DNA from: Dokdonella sp.
GTDB lineage: Bacteria > Pseudomonadota > Gammaproteobacteria > Xanthomonadales > Rhodanobacteraceae
DNA: 64,000 bases
Direction of reading: 5' to 3'
Assembly: GCF_019634845.1 (NCBI RefSeq)
Contig: NZ_JAHCAQ010000005.1
Span: 62,001-126,000, forward strand
Under the pieces are notes generated by a model. It ran no database searches. It saw only the letters and a list, made by a program, of their open reading frames with translations, and was not told the DNA's origin. The position numbers and the translations under genes are program-made. This document shows, one piece after another, positions 34,594 through 44,270 of this stretch. The stretch's first letter is position 1. The number at the start of each line of letters is the position of its first letter.

Positions 34594-37500
34594 TCAGTCC
34601 GCCGCATCGTCCGCTTCGGTCGCCGTGGACGCCGCGCGCGAGCGGCGTCCGAGCTGGGCGATGAACGCGCGCAGCGCCGCCGGCCGCACCGGCTTGCGCA
34701 GCACGACGTAACCGGCCGCGCGTGCCAGCGACTGCAGTTCGGCGCCGTGGTCGGCGGTCACCAGCGCGCCGGGCGGTGGCACCGCGCAGGCCTCGCGCAC
34801 GCGGGCCAGCGCATCGAGGCCGTGCTCGTCGCCGTCGAGGTGGTAGTCGGCCAGGACCAGGTCGGGGCGCCGGCGCCGCACCGCGGCGACCGCTTCGTCG
34901 ATGCCACCGGCCAGGTCGCAGCTCACGCCCCATTGTCCGAGCAGGGTCGCCATGCCATCGAGCACACTGGCCTCGTTGTCAATGCACAGCACGTGCAGGT
35001 CGGCGGCCAGCCCGATCGCGTGCGTGGCTGGCGCCTCCGGCGCACTCGCCGCCGGGCGCGGCCGCGCGCGCGGCAGGCTGACCGAGAACACGCTGCCGCG
35101 CTGCAGGCGCGAGCGCACGCCGAGCCGATGGCCGAGCAGGCGCGCCATGCGCTCGCAGATCGCCAGGCCCAGGCCCAGTCCCTTTTCGCCCCAAGGCGAA
35201 GTCTGGGTGCCGCGATGGAACTCGTCGAAGATCGCGCGTTGCTGCTCGTCGGAAATGCCCAGGCCCGAGTCGCGCACCTCCACCCGCACACCGGCGGCGC
35301 CCTCGCGCCGCGCGATCAGCAGCACGCTGCCCTTGCGCGTGTAGCGCAGCGCATTGGCAAGGAAGTTCTGCAGGATCCGGCGCAGCAACTGCGCGTCGCT
35401 GCGCACCCACATGCCCGAGTCGACCAGGCGCAGGCGAATGCCGCGCGCGGCGGCTTGCACGCCGAACTGGTGGCGCAAGGGCTCGATCACGTCGGCCAGC
35501 GCCATCTCGACGACCTCGGGCTGGTACTTGCCGGCATCGAGCCGCGAGGCCTCGAGCAGGGCATCGAGCAATTCCTCGGCGGTCTTGAACGCCGTATCGA
35601 TGCGCTCGGCCAATCGTGAGGACTCCGCGTCCAGGCCGGGGCGCTGGCGCAGCGCCGAGGTGAACAGGCGCGCGGCGTTGAGCGGCTGCAGCAGGTCGTG
35701 GCTGGCGGCGGCGAGGAAGCGCGTCTTGGACAAATTGGCCGCTTCGGCCAGGCGCTTGGCCTGCTCCTGCGCCAGCAGCGACTCCGACAGCTCGCGCGTG
35801 CGCTGCCCGACGCGCTGCTCCAGGGTTTCGTTGGCCTCGATCAGCGCCTGTTCGGCGTGCTTGTAGGCGGTGACGTCGGTGAAGGTGGTGAGATAGCCGC
35901 CATCGGGCAGCGGGTCACCGCGCGATTCGATCACGCGGCCGTCGCTGCGCGTGCGCAGGTACATGTGCGGTGTCGCGCGGCGCAGGTGCTGCAGGCGCTC
36001 GCGCACGAGCTCATCCACCGCACCCGGCCCGAGCAGGCCTTGGCGCGCATTGTGGCGCATGAGATCGACCACCGGGCGGCCGACGTAGAGAAACCCCTCG
36101 GGATAGTCGAAGAAGTCGAGATAGCGGCGGTTCCAGGCCACGATGCGCAACTGCGCATCGACCACGCTGATGCCCTGCAGCATGTTCTCGAAGGTCACCG
36201 CCATCAGGGCGCGGTTGAAGCGCAGTTCCTGCGAGGTTTCGTCGAGCAGGGCCACCGCCTCGGCCACATCCAGGCCCGTGCCGCGCAGGGCGCTGGTCAG
36301 CATGCGGCGTGCCGAGGCCGCGCCGATCGCACTGGCCAGCAGGCGCTCCACGCGCTGCACCAGGGCACGATCGGCATAGGCATCGCCGCTGGGCTTGCCG
36401 CCGCTGGCCTGTTCCCAGGCGGCGAAGGCGCGCTGCGCGCTGCGTTCGCCGAGGATGCGCTCGGCGATCGCGCGCAGATCGGCAACACGCACCCGACCAC
36501 GCAATTCACCGGCCGCCGCGCGCACGAACTCCGGGTCGAGGAAGGCCGCCGCGCGCAGACGCTCATCGATGCTCGGGCGCAACCGCAGCGACACCAGCAG
36601 CAGCGTCGCCGAATTGAGGAGCAGCGACCAGAACGTGGCGTGCGTGAGTGGATCCCAACCGCTGAGATTGAACAGCGCGTGCGGTCGCAACCAGCCGATG
36701 TCGTAGGGGCCGCGTCCGACCCAACCTGCGTCGAACCAGCCGGCCGAGGTCAGCGTCGGTGCCAGCAGCGTGTAGCACCAGACCGCAAAGCCGGCGCCCA
36801 GGCCCGCCATCACGCCCTGCCGGCTGGCGCTGCGCCAGTACAACCCGACGATGATCGCCGGCGCGAACTGCGCCACCGCCGCGAACGCGAGCAGGCCCAT
36901 CGCGGCGAGATTCTGATTCTGCGTACTGGCGCGGTAGTAGGCGAAGGCCAGCAGCACGAGGGCGACGATCGCGGCCCGGCGCACGCCGAGCACCCAGGCG
37001 GAGAGATCCTCGCGCTGCTCGAGATGCAGCATGCGCACGCGCAGCAGCGCCGGCATCACGAGCTCGTTGCTGATCATCGTCGCCAGCGCCACCGAGGCGA
37101 CGATGACCATGCCGGTCGCGGCCGAGAAGCCACCGATGTAGGCGAGCACCGCGAACAGGCCATCGCCGTTGGCCAGCGGCAACCACAACACGTAGGCGTC
37201 GGCGTCGACCTGATGGCCTTGCGCCGCCAGCGCGCCACCCTGCGCGATCGGCAATGCGAACAGGCTGATCACAGCCAGGTACGCCGGAAACAGCCAGCGG
37301 GCGACGCGCGTGTCGGCCACGGCCTCGCACTCCACCACGCCGACCTGGAACTGGCGCGGCAGGCACAGGATGGCGAGGAAGGCGAGGATGCTTTGTGCGA
37401 TGAAGCCGCGCGGCAGGGTATCGCTGACCGCGCTCTCGATCGGCTTGACGAACGCACCGAGGTCGGCGCCACCGCGCGTGAGCGCGTACACGCCAACGGC

Positions 37501-38112
37501 AACGAACGCGAGCAGCTTGACCAGCGATTCGGCGGCGATCGCCAGCATCATGCCGCGATGGTGCTCGCTGGCATCGATGCCGCGGGTGCCGAACAGGATC
37601 GAGAATGCCGCCAACAGCAACGCCACGTACAGCGTGGTGTCGCCGAGCAGCGCCGGGCTGGGGCCATGGCCGGCCAGCAGGTCGAAGCTCATGCCGATCG
37701 CCTTGAGCTGCAGGGCCAGGTAGGGCACCGCGGCAATGATCGCGATCAGGGTCACCAGGGCACCGAGCGCGTGCGACTTGCCGAAGCGCGAACCGATGAA
37801 ATCGGCGATCGAGGTGATGCGACGCTCGCGGGCGACGATCACGAGGCGCTCGAACAGGCCGAAGCCGACCACGAACAACAGGATCGGGCCGATGTAGATC
37901 GGCAGGTAGGCCAAGCCATCGCGCGCCGCCGTGCCGACTGCGCCATACAGCGTCCACGACGAGCAGTACACCGCCAGCGTGAGGCTGTAGACGAGCGGGC
38001 GCAGCCATGAACGCCCGCCATGCAGCGGGCGCCGATCGCCGTGGTAGGCCAGCGCGAACAGGCCGCCCACGTACAGCACCGAAGTCAGCAACAACAGCCA
38101 GCGCGGGATCAT
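34594..38112 (-). CDS. crbS: Hybrid sensor kinase CrbS with fused sodium/solute symporter domain
   Basis: A 1172-residue protein. The first ~500 residues form a sodium:solute symporter (SLC5-like) with about 13 spans (YSLTLAVYCSSWTLYGAVG, then GKSHALGALVTLIAIIAAVPYL). Then come a linker, a PAS domain (about 660-780, FENMLQGISVVDAQLRIVAWNRRYLDFF), a coiled region, HisKA with H805 in AASHDLLQPLN, an intact HATPase (NFLANALRYTRKG, RDSGLGIS, GLGLGLAI) and a C-terminal receiver with D1089 in LADYHLDG. This is the CrbS architecture: a transporter module thought to sense or carry acetate coupled to a hybrid kinase acting on CrbR and controlling acs. ATG 38112 is at the symporter N-terminus. It is divergent from a DedA gene. 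Confidence 0.92.
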   Translation of the reverse strand: MIPRWLLLLTSVLYVGGLFALAYHGDRRPLHGGRSWLRPLVYSLTLAVYCSSWTLYGAVGTAARDGLAYLPIYIGPILLFVVGFGLFERLVIVARERRITSIADFIGSRFGKSHALGALVTLIAIIAAVPYLALQLKAIGMSFDLLAGHGPSPALLGDTTLYVALLLAAFSILFGTRGIDASEHHRGMMLAIAAESLVKLLAFVAVGVYALTRGGADLGAFVKPIESAVSDTLPRGFIAQSILAFLAILCLPRQFQVGVVECEAVADTRVARWLFPAYLAVISLFALPIAQGGALAAQGHQVDADAYVLWLPLANGDGLFAVLAYIGGFSAATGMVIVASVALATMISNELVMPALLRVRMLHLEQREDLSAWVLGVRRAAIVALVLLAFAYYRASTQNQNLAAMGLLAFAAVAQFAPAIIVGLYWRSASRQGVMAGLGAGFAVWCYTLLAPTLTSAGWFDAGWVGRGPYDIGWLRPHALFNLSGWDPLTHATFWSLLLNSATLLLVSLRLRPSIDERLRAAAFLDPEFVRAAAGELRGRVRVADLRAIAERILGERSAQRAFAAWEQASGGKPSGDAYADRALVQRVERLLASAIGAASARRMLTSALRGTGLDVAEAVALLDETSQELRFNRALMAVTFENMLQGISVVDAQLRIVAWNRRYLDFFDYPEGFLYVGRPVVDLMRHNARQGLLGPGAVDELVRERLQHLRRATPHMYLRTRSDGRVIESRGDPLPDGGYLTTFTDVTAYKHAEQALIEANETLEQRVGQRTRELSESLLAQEQAKRLAEAANLSKTRFLAAASHDLLQPLNAARLFTSALRQRPGLDAESSRLAERIDTAFKTAEELLDALLEASRLDAGKYQPEVVEMALADVIEPLRHQFGVQAAARGIRLRLVDSGMWVRSDAQLLRRILQNFLANALRYTRKGSVLLIARREGAAGVRVEVRDSGLGISDEQQRAIFDEFHRGTQTSPWGEKGLGLGLAICERMARLLGHRLGVRSRLQRGSVFSVSLPRARPRPAASAPEAPATHAIGLAADLHVLCIDNEASVLDGMATLLGQWGVSCDLAGGIDEAVAAVRRRRPDLVLADYHLDGDEHGLDALARVREACAVPPPGALVTADHGAELQSLARAAGYVVLRKPVRPAALRAFIAQLGRRSRAASTATEADDAAD

Positions 38113-38145
38113 CCTCGCCTCGCTGCGGCGGTGTGCCGCCGGCGC

Positions 38146-38190
38146 ATCATACGCAGGACGTCGCCGCGCGCGCAGCGGGCAACGTAAAAT
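38146..38190. promoter_or_regulatory. Possible divergent -10 elements for crbS and dedA
   Basis: TATGAT on the minus strand (38151-38146) and TAAAAT on the plus strand (38185-38190) each match five of six bases of a -10 hexamer, and sit about 34 bp from crbS and 28 bp from the dedA-family start. Neither has a good -35 box. Confidence 0.35.
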
Positions 38191-38218
38191 CGGCACTCAC
38201 CCCCGGCCCGAAGCGACA

Positions 38219-38896
38219 ATGGCCCTGCTCGACGCACTCACCGACCTGTTCATCAACAACGGCTACATCGCGCTGTTCACGGTGCTGGTCGTGTGCGGGT
38301 TGGGCGTGCCGATTCCCGAGGACATCTCGCTGGTGGCCGGCGGCATCATCGCCGGTCTCGGCCATGCCGAGCTGCGCACGATGATCGTGGTCGGTCTCGC
38401 CGGCGTCCTGGTCGGCGATTCGATCATGTTCCTGGTCGGCTATCGGCTCGGTCCGCATGCGCGCCGCCTGCGCTGGGTGGCGCGCGTGCTCACGCCGCGC
38501 CGTTACGCGCGCGTGCAGGCCAAGTTCGATCGCTACGGCAACCGCATGCTGTTCTTTGCGCGCTTCCTGCCGGGGCTGCGCGCGGCCATCTTCCTGTCGG
38601 CAGGAATAAGCCACCGCGTGCCGTTCTGGCGCTTCCTGCTGCTCGATGGCGTGGCGGCGCTGGTGTCGGTGCCGCTGTGGGTATGGGTCGGCTACTTCGG
38701 TGCCGAGCGCCGCGACTGGCTGCTGCAGGCGATCCGCGAGGGCCAGGGCATCGTCATCGCGTTCGCCGTGCTCGTCGTTGCCGGCGTCGCCTGGGCGCTG
38801 TGGCGCGGCGCACGACGCCGCATGCTGCGCCTGCACGCGCACCGCGAACGGCGCGCCCTGCGCGGCAACGCGCGCGCGGGCCGCGGCCGGCATTGA
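38219..38896 (+). CDS. DedA family membrane protein
   Basis: A 225-residue polytopic protein of the DedA/VTT family (SNARE-associated domain). It has the re-entrant motif GVPIPEDISLVAGGIIAG near residues 30-48, the FDRYGNRMLFFARFLPGLRA segment (about 102-122) with the conserved Arg, and four or more spans. Members recycle undecaprenyl phosphate or phosphatidylethanolamine across the inner membrane, or otherwise maintain envelope homeostasis and proton motive force. Which lipid this one moves is not evident. A basic Arg/His-rich tail ends the protein. It stands alone between crbS and the nucleoside operon. Confidence 0.9.
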   Translation: MALLDALTDLFINNGYIALFTVLVVCGLGVPIPEDISLVAGGIIAGLGHAELRTMIVVGLAGVLVGDSIMFLVGYRLGPHARRLRWVARVLTPRRYARVQAKFDRYGNRMLFFARFLPGLRAAIFLSAGISHRVPFWRFLLLDGVAALVSVPLWVWVGYFGAERRDWLLQAIREGQGIVIAFAVLVVAGVAWALWRGARRRMLRLHAHRERRALRGNARAGRGRH

Positions 38897-38921
38897 AGGC
38901 GTACGGCGACGCGCTATGGCC

Positions 38922-39893
38922 TCAGCGCGCGTCGAAGCGCGCATGGACGGCCGCGAGCGTCGGTGCCGAGGCCGCCCCGCGTGACTCGGTCGACATCGCC
39001 GCGCAGCGGTTGGCCTGCACCACGGCGGCACGCAGCGGTGCCTTCGCGCGCAGCAGCGCGGCCGCCAGTGCGCCGCAGAATGCGTCGCCGGCGCCGCTGG
39101 TGTCGACCACACGCGCCGCTTCGGCCGCGACGCGATAGCAGGCCGCCGCGTCGCCCACCCGCGCCGCCGCGCCATGCGAGACGAAGCAGCCCTGCGCGCC
39201 CAGCGTGATGATCACGCTGCCGACGCCGAGCCGCCGCGCCAGCGCGTGCAGCTCGGCGTCGCTGTGCCGCGCGAGGTCGTCGGCCGCGACGCGCAAGCCG
39301 GCGATGCGTTCGAGCAGCAGCGTGAATTCGGTTTCGTTCGGGATCAGCAGATCCACCTGGCCCAGCAGTGCCGCATCGAGTCCGGCATGCACGGGCGCCG
39401 GGTTGAGCATGCACAACAGGCCGTGGCGGCGCGCCAGCGCACACGCGGTGCGGGTCGCCTCGATGTTGTTCTCGAGCTGGACGAGCAGGATGCGCGAGGC
39501 GGCGAATACCGCCTCCTGCGCGACGAGAAAGTCCTCGCCGAGCGCTTCGTTGGCGCCCAGCGCGACGACGATGCGATTCTGGCCGCCGTCCTCGACCAGG
39601 ATGCAGGCCGTGCCGGTGGCGCGCTCGGCATGCCGCTGCCAGCAGGTCGTGATGCCCTCGGCGGCGGCAGCGCGCTGCGCGGCTTCGGCCGCCGCGTCGC
39701 TGCCGAGCGCCGCAATGAACGTGGTGGGCGCGGCCTGCCGCGCGCAGGCCACGGCCTGGTTGTAGCCCTTGCCGCCATGCGCACTGGCAAAGCCGTGACC
39801 GCGCACCGTCTCCCCGGCCTGCGGCGCGCGCTCGACGCGCCAGCTGCAGTCCTGGTTGTAGCTGCCGACGACAAGCACCTGCGGCGCGGCCAT
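38922..39893 (-). CDS. PfkB-family sugar/nucleoside kinase (ribokinase-like)
   Basis: A 323-residue ribokinase-fold kinase. The N-terminus has VVGSYNQD and the substrate loop HGGKGYNQAVACARQ; the C-terminal catalytic motif is DTSGAGDAFCGALAAA, with the base aspartate in GAGD. The GGKG-x-NQA pattern is of the ribokinase subgroup. The gene starts 4 bp after the stop of a concentrative nucleoside transporter, so its substrate may be an imported nucleoside or the ribose released from it. Ribokinase, inosine/guanosine kinase or another nucleoside kinase are all possible. Confidence 0.88.
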   Translation of the reverse strand: MAAPQVLVVGSYNQDCSWRVERAPQAGETVRGHGFASAHGGKGYNQAVACARQAAPTTFIAALGSDAAAEAAQRAAAAEGITTCWQRHAERATGTACILVEDGGQNRIVVALGANEALGEDFLVAQEAVFAASRILLVQLENNIEATRTACALARRHGLLCMLNPAPVHAGLDAALLGQVDLLIPNETEFTLLLERIAGLRVAADDLARHSDAELHALARRLGVGSVIITLGAQGCFVSHGAAARVGDAAACYRVAAEAARVVDTSGAGDAFCGALAAALLRAKAPLRAAVVQANRCAAMSTESRGAASAPTLAAVHARFDAR

Positions 39894-39897
39894 GACC

Positions 39898-41214
39898 TCA
39901 CATCTGCTCGAGCACGCCCGCGATCGTCGCGGTCATGAACGTGGCCAGCGAGCCGCCGAGCACCGCGCGCAGGCCGAAGCGGGCCAGGTCGGCACGCCGG
40001 TTCGGCGCCAGCCCGCCGATGCCGCCGATCTGGATCGCGATCGAGGAGAAGTTGGCGAACCCGCACAGCGCGTAGGTGGCGATGAGCTGGCTTTCCTTGC
40101 CGAGCCTGCCCAGATTCTGCGACATGTCGACGTAGGCGACGAATTCGTTGATGACGACCTTCTCGCCGATGAAGCTGCCGACCAGCGCGGCGTCCTGCCA
40201 CGGCACGCCGATGAGCCAGGCCAGTGGCGCCAGCACCCAGCCGAAGATCGTCTGCAGCGAGAACTCGACCGGGTGGCCGGCCTGGGCCGACAGCCAGGCG
40301 TTGAGCGTGGCGCCCGCATCACCACCCCAGGCGTAGCTGCCCAGCCACTGGATCGGCCCGTTGATGAGGGCGATGAGCGCGATGAAGGCGAGCAGCATTG
40401 CGCCGACGTTGAGCGCCAGGCGCAGGCCGTCGGCCGCGCCGGTCGCGGCCGCGTCGATCACGTTGGCGGTGGACTTCTCCACGTCGAGCTTGACCGTTCC
40501 GCGCGTGAGCGGCTCCTGCGTCTCGGGCACCAGGATCTTGGCCAGCATGAGCGTCGCCGGCGCGGCCATGATGCTGGCGGTGAGCAGGTGCTTGGCGAAA
40601 AACTGCTTCTGCACCGGATCGTCGCCGCCGAGCAGGCCGACGTAGGCCGCCATCACGCTGCCGGCGATGTGGGCCATGCCGCCGATCATGACCGTCATCA
40701 GCTCGGACTGGGTCATGCGCTCGATGTAGGGCTTGATCGTGAGCGGTGCCTCGGTCTGGCCGATGAACACGCTGGCGCACACGCTGGTGGTCTCGGCGCC
40801 CGACACGCGCATCACCTTGGTGATGACCCAGGCCATGCCCTTGACGATCTTCTGCATCACGCCCAGGTGATAGAGCACGCCCGTGAGCGAGGCGAAGAAG
40901 ATGATCGTCGGCAGCACCTGCACCGCGAACACGAAGCCGAACTTCTTGATGTCCATGAAGCTGCCGAAGATGAACGCCGAACCGACGTTGACGTAGTCGA
41001 GCAGCTTGACGAAACCAGTCGCGATCGCGTTGAACACGTCGCGCCCGAGCGGCAACTTGAGCACGATCGCCGCGAACAGGATCTGCAGCACCACGCCGGT
41101 GCCGACCAGCTTCCAGTCCACGGCACGCTTGTTGTTGGAGAACAGCCAGGCGATGCCGATCAACGTGGCCAGCCCGAACAGGCCGAACGCAACGTGCCCC
41201 AGGGTGTCGAGCAT
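39898..41214 (-). CDS. Concentrative nucleoside transporter (CNT/NupC family)
   Basis: A 438-residue inner membrane symporter that imports nucleosides with H+ or Na+. FGLFGLATLIGIAWLFSNNKRAVDW at the N-terminus, the GQTEAPLTIKPY hairpin motif (nucleoside binding), GGMAHIAGSVMAAYV, and the C-terminal CGFANFSSIAIQIGGIG are classic CNT signatures. Length and span number are normal. ATG 41214 was chosen at the family start; the frame stays open further upstream but that part is not CNT sequence. The PfkB kinase starts 4 bp after its stop, giving a two-gene salvage operon. Confidence 0.93.
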   Translation of the reverse strand: MLDTLGHVAFGLFGLATLIGIAWLFSNNKRAVDWKLVGTGVVLQILFAAIVLKLPLGRDVFNAIATGFVKLLDYVNVGSAFIFGSFMDIKKFGFVFAVQVLPTIIFFASLTGVLYHLGVMQKIVKGMAWVITKVMRVSGAETTSVCASVFIGQTEAPLTIKPYIERMTQSELMTVMIGGMAHIAGSVMAAYVGLLGGDDPVQKQFFAKHLLTASIMAAPATLMLAKILVPETQEPLTRGTVKLDVEKSTANVIDAAATGAADGLRLALNVGAMLLAFIALIALINGPIQWLGSYAWGGDAGATLNAWLSAQAGHPVEFSLQTIFGWVLAPLAWLIGVPWQDAALVGSFIGEKVVINEFVAYVDMSQNLGRLGKESQLIATYALCGFANFSSIAIQIGGIGGLAPNRRADLARFGLRAVLGGSLATFMTATIAGVLEQM

Positions 41215-41386
41215 GGAAGATCCCCGTGATGCGGCCAGCGCCGCCGAAGCGGGCGAGACTAGAGCAGGCGCGCGAATCAGCGCAAGGCGCAGGTGCAGCG
41301 GCACTCGCCTACCGCAGCGCGACCGCAAATCCGGCCGCGTCTGTGTCACGATCGCGGACTGGAACCGCTCGCAACGCTGGTCCCGC

Positions 41387-43213
41387 ATGGCCGATCTGCC
41401 CGCATCGACCGAGCCACGCAAGCGCCTGCATGGCGGCCTGCGTGCTCTCGCAGCCGCCGCTGCGCTGGCCGCCTGCGGCTGGATCATGCAGGCCAACGAC
41501 GCGGCCTTTCTCGCGCCAGCCGCGACCGCTCCCGAGTTGCTGCCCACCGCGCCATGGCTGCTGTGGCTGCGCAACGTGCTGCCGCTCGCCCTGCTGCTGC
41601 TGTTCCTGCTCGGCCTGACCGCGCGGCTCATGCTGGCGGCACTGCTCACGCTCGGCATCACCGCGCTGCTGTACTGGGCCAACGCGCTCAAGCTCGAACA
41701 ACTGGGCACGCCCGTGATGCCGGCCGATTTCAGCTTGCTCGTCAATCTCGGCAAGCGCGGCAGTGCGCTGCTGCTGCACTACCTGCCGCGTGATCGGCTC
41801 GCCATTGCGCTCACGCTGGCGGCAGTGGCGGCGCTGGTCATGACGGCCCGCCGCGAACGACCGCTGCGCTTGCTGCGCGGCTGGCGCCGACTCGCACTGG
41901 GCGGCAGCGCCTGCCTGTTGTGCCTGAGCCTGTACCGCGGCGGATCGCCGTGGCATCACTGGTACGCGGCCAGCGACGACTTCGCGATCTGGATCCCGAC
42001 GCAGCACGCCGAACAGCAGGGATTGCTGGCCCACCTGCTGCTCTACCGCTGGGCCACGGCGGCCCCGGCTGCCGCGCCCGATCGGGCGGCCGCGACTGCG
42101 CTGCTCGCGCAGTATCGCCCGCAGCTGCAGCCCGACCCGCCGTCGGCCGCGACAAGCCAGCCCGACATCATCATCGTGCAGAGCGAATCACTGTTCGATC
42201 CGACCCGCCTGCGCGGCCTGGAGCACGCCGACCTGCTGCCGCAGCTGCATCGTCTGGCCGCCACGGCGCAACACGGCGAGCTGTGGCCGCCGACGTTCGG
42301 CGGCGGCACGATCCGCACCGAATTCGAGGTGCTGACCGGCATCGCGATGCGCTACTTCCCGCAGGTGCAATACCCGTATTTCGGACTGACCGCGACGCGC
42401 GAGCAGAGCATCGCAAGGATCCTGCGCCGGCAGGGCTACCGCACCGTGGCAGTCCACCCGCATGATCGCAGCTTCTGGAACCGCGCCGCTGCGCTGACCA
42501 ATCTCGGCTTCGATGAGTTCGATGCCGAGGAAGAGTTCGGCGATGCGCCGCGTGAAGGTTGGTACATCAGCGACGAGGCGCTCGTCGACCATGTGCTGAA
42601 ACGGCTGCAGCAGGCCGACACGCCCGTGCTGATCCTCGCCATCAGCATGGAAAACCACGGTCCCTACACCGAGTTTCCCAACGTCGACAGCAGGCGACGC
42701 GACGCCCAGCCGGTTCCGCCCGGGCTCGACGCCGAGGCGGCCGCGATGCTGCGCGGCTATCTCTACCATGCCGACAATGCCGATCGCGCGCTCGGCCGAC
42801 TGGCCGCGGCGCTGCGCCAGCGGCAGCGCCGCAGCCTGCTGCTCTTCTATGGCGACCACCTGCCGGCGCTGCCGCAGGTCTACGCGCAACTGGGCTTCGT
42901 CGATGGCCGCGGCGCCGCCCAGCAGCCGGTGCCATGGCTGCTGCTCGACAGCGCCGACCCACGCGCCCATGCACCGGTCGCCACCGCCGCGTTCTACCTG
43001 CCGGCGCTGCTGCTCGACACCGCGGGGCTGCAGGTCGATGCGTACTTCAGTCTGCTCGAGGCCGTGCGCGGCGACGATCACGTGCAAGCCGGGTGGGTGC
43101 CCCCTGCCAGCGACGCCCTCGGCGCCATCATGCAGTTGCGCCAGCGCCGCGAATTCACCGCCTTCGCGCGCGAGCAGCTCGCAAGCGCCCGGGCCGATTC
43201 GATCGCGCCGTAA
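41387..43213 (+). CDS. LtaS-like membrane sulfatase/phosphoglycerol transferase
   Basis: A 608-residue protein. About four or five N-terminal spans (residues 18-170) precede an alkaline-phosphatase-fold sulfatase domain (about 225-560). QPDIIIVQSESLFDP carries the first metal Glu, GGTIRTEFEVL the nucleophile Thr, and FYGDHLPALP the C-terminal metal Asp-His pair. In Gram-negatives COG1368 proteins transfer phosphoglycerol or phosphoethanolamine to glycans such as periplasmic glucans or LPS. ATG 41387 was chosen since the hydrophobic region starts shortly after. It is one of two such proteins in the window and is divergent from the nucleoside operon. Confidence 0.85.
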   Translation: MADLPASTEPRKRLHGGLRALAAAAALAACGWIMQANDAAFLAPAATAPELLPTAPWLLWLRNVLPLALLLLFLLGLTARLMLAALLTLGITALLYWANALKLEQLGTPVMPADFSLLVNLGKRGSALLLHYLPRDRLAIALTLAAVAALVMTARRERPLRLLRGWRRLALGGSACLLCLSLYRGGSPWHHWYAASDDFAIWIPTQHAEQQGLLAHLLLYRWATAAPAAAPDRAAATALLAQYRPQLQPDPPSAATSQPDIIIVQSESLFDPTRLRGLEHADLLPQLHRLAATAQHGELWPPTFGGGTIRTEFEVLTGIAMRYFPQVQYPYFGLTATREQSIARILRRQGYRTVAVHPHDRSFWNRAAALTNLGFDEFDAEEEFGDAPREGWYISDEALVDHVLKRLQQADTPVLILAISMENHGPYTEFPNVDSRRRDAQPVPPGLDAEAAAMLRGYLYHADNADRALGRLAAALRQRQRRSLLLFYGDHLPALPQVYAQLGFVDGRGAAQQPVPWLLLDSADPRAHAPVATAAFYLPALLLDTAGLQVDAYFSLLEAVRGDDHVQAGWVPPASDALGAIMQLRQRREFTAFAREQLASARADSIAP

Positions 43214-43279
43214 CCGGTCGCACGCGCCCCTTGCGCGGACCGCCCGCGACCGGCGCCGGCGCGCCGCCGCGACATGCGG

Positions 43280-44215
43280 TCACGGCATCGCCGGCAGCCA
43301 CGGCGACAGCAGCCACGCCACCAGCGCCAGCACCAGCACGACACGCAACACGTGATAGGCGAGCGGCGCACGCAGCTTGAAGCGCTTGCGCAGGCGACCG
43401 GCACGATGCGCCAGACCGTACAGGCGGTTGACCACGCCGACCGGTTCGCCGCCGATGTTCTGCGTGGCGGTGGCGCGGCCGAGCACACTGCCGAGGGCGT
43501 GATTGAGTGCCGGCATGACGCGGCCGCGCAGCGGTCGCTCGACGTCGCAGAACAGGATCAGGCGCGATTGTCCGGTGTTGTTCTCGGCGCAGTGCACGTA
43601 GGTCTCGTCGAACAGCACGTCCTCGCCATCACGCCACGCGTAGGGCTCGCCGTCGACGACGATGCGGCATTCGTCCGAATTGGGCGTGGCCAGGCCCAGG
43701 TGGTAGCGGATCGAGCCGGCGAACGGATCGCGATGCGGGTTGAGCCTGGCGCCCGGCGGCAGCACCGCGAACATCGCCGCCCGGACCTGCGGGATCGACT
43801 CGACCAGCGCCACCGTGTGCGGGCACAGCGCGCGCGCGGACTTGAGCGGCGCGTCGTACCACTTGAGGTAGAAGCGCTTCCAGCCCGTCTTGAAGAACGA
43901 GGCGAAGCTCGCGTCATTGTGCTGCTCGGCGGCGCGGATGTAGCCCTCGTCGAACAGGCGCAGCGCTTCGTCGCGGATCATCTGCCAGTTGTCGCGCAGT
44001 GGATCGACGCAGCCGAAGCTGCGGCGTGGCGGATAGGGCCGCGCCGGCAGCGCCGAGCTCAGGTAGAGCGCGACATTGCAGGGCGCGAACAGGCCCGAGT
44101 GGTCGAACAACTGGCGTTTGAGCGGCAGGCGCACGCGCCCGCGCCGATGCACGTACCACACGCTCGCCAGATACACGACGAACAGCGCCAGCAGAACGAT
44201 CCGGACGTAGGGCAT
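43280..44215 (-). CDS. lpxO: LpxO-like aspartyl/asparaginyl beta-hydroxylase
   Basis: A 311-residue Fe(II)/2-oxoglutarate dioxygenase, membrane-anchored. An N-terminal span (about 4-22) and a C-terminal span (about 285-307) flank the catalytic domain. Iron ligands are in NPHRDPFAG (His and Asp) and TYVHCAENN (distal His), and the 2-oxoglutarate-binding Arg is in QSRLILFCDVERP. LpxO adds a 2-hydroxyl to a secondary fatty acid of lipid A on the inner leaflet. The membrane anchors support this over a protein hydroxylase, but the acceptor is not proven. It lies 55 bp downstream of trpS on the same strand. Confidence 0.82.
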   Translation of the reverse strand: MPYVRIVLLALFVVYLASVWYVHRRGRVRLPLKRQLFDHSGLFAPCNVALYLSSALPARPYPPRRSFGCVDPLRDNWQMIRDEALRLFDEGYIRAAEQHNDASFASFFKTGWKRFYLKWYDAPLKSARALCPHTVALVESIPQVRAAMFAVLPPGARLNPHRDPFAGSIRYHLGLATPNSDECRIVVDGEPYAWRDGEDVLFDETYVHCAENNTGQSRLILFCDVERPLRGRVMPALNHALGSVLGRATATQNIGGEPVGVVNRLYGLAHRAGRLRKRFKLRAPLAYHVLRVVLVLALVAWLLSPWLPAMP

Positions 44216-44270
44216 GGGCGTCTCGATATTCGTGCGCGCCACGCAGCATGCCTGCCGCGTGCGCGATGAT

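Noticed and set aside
43214..43253. Inverted repeat after the first LtaS-like gene as a terminator
   Set aside because: An 8-bp stem with a 24-base loop and no T-tract is too weak to call.
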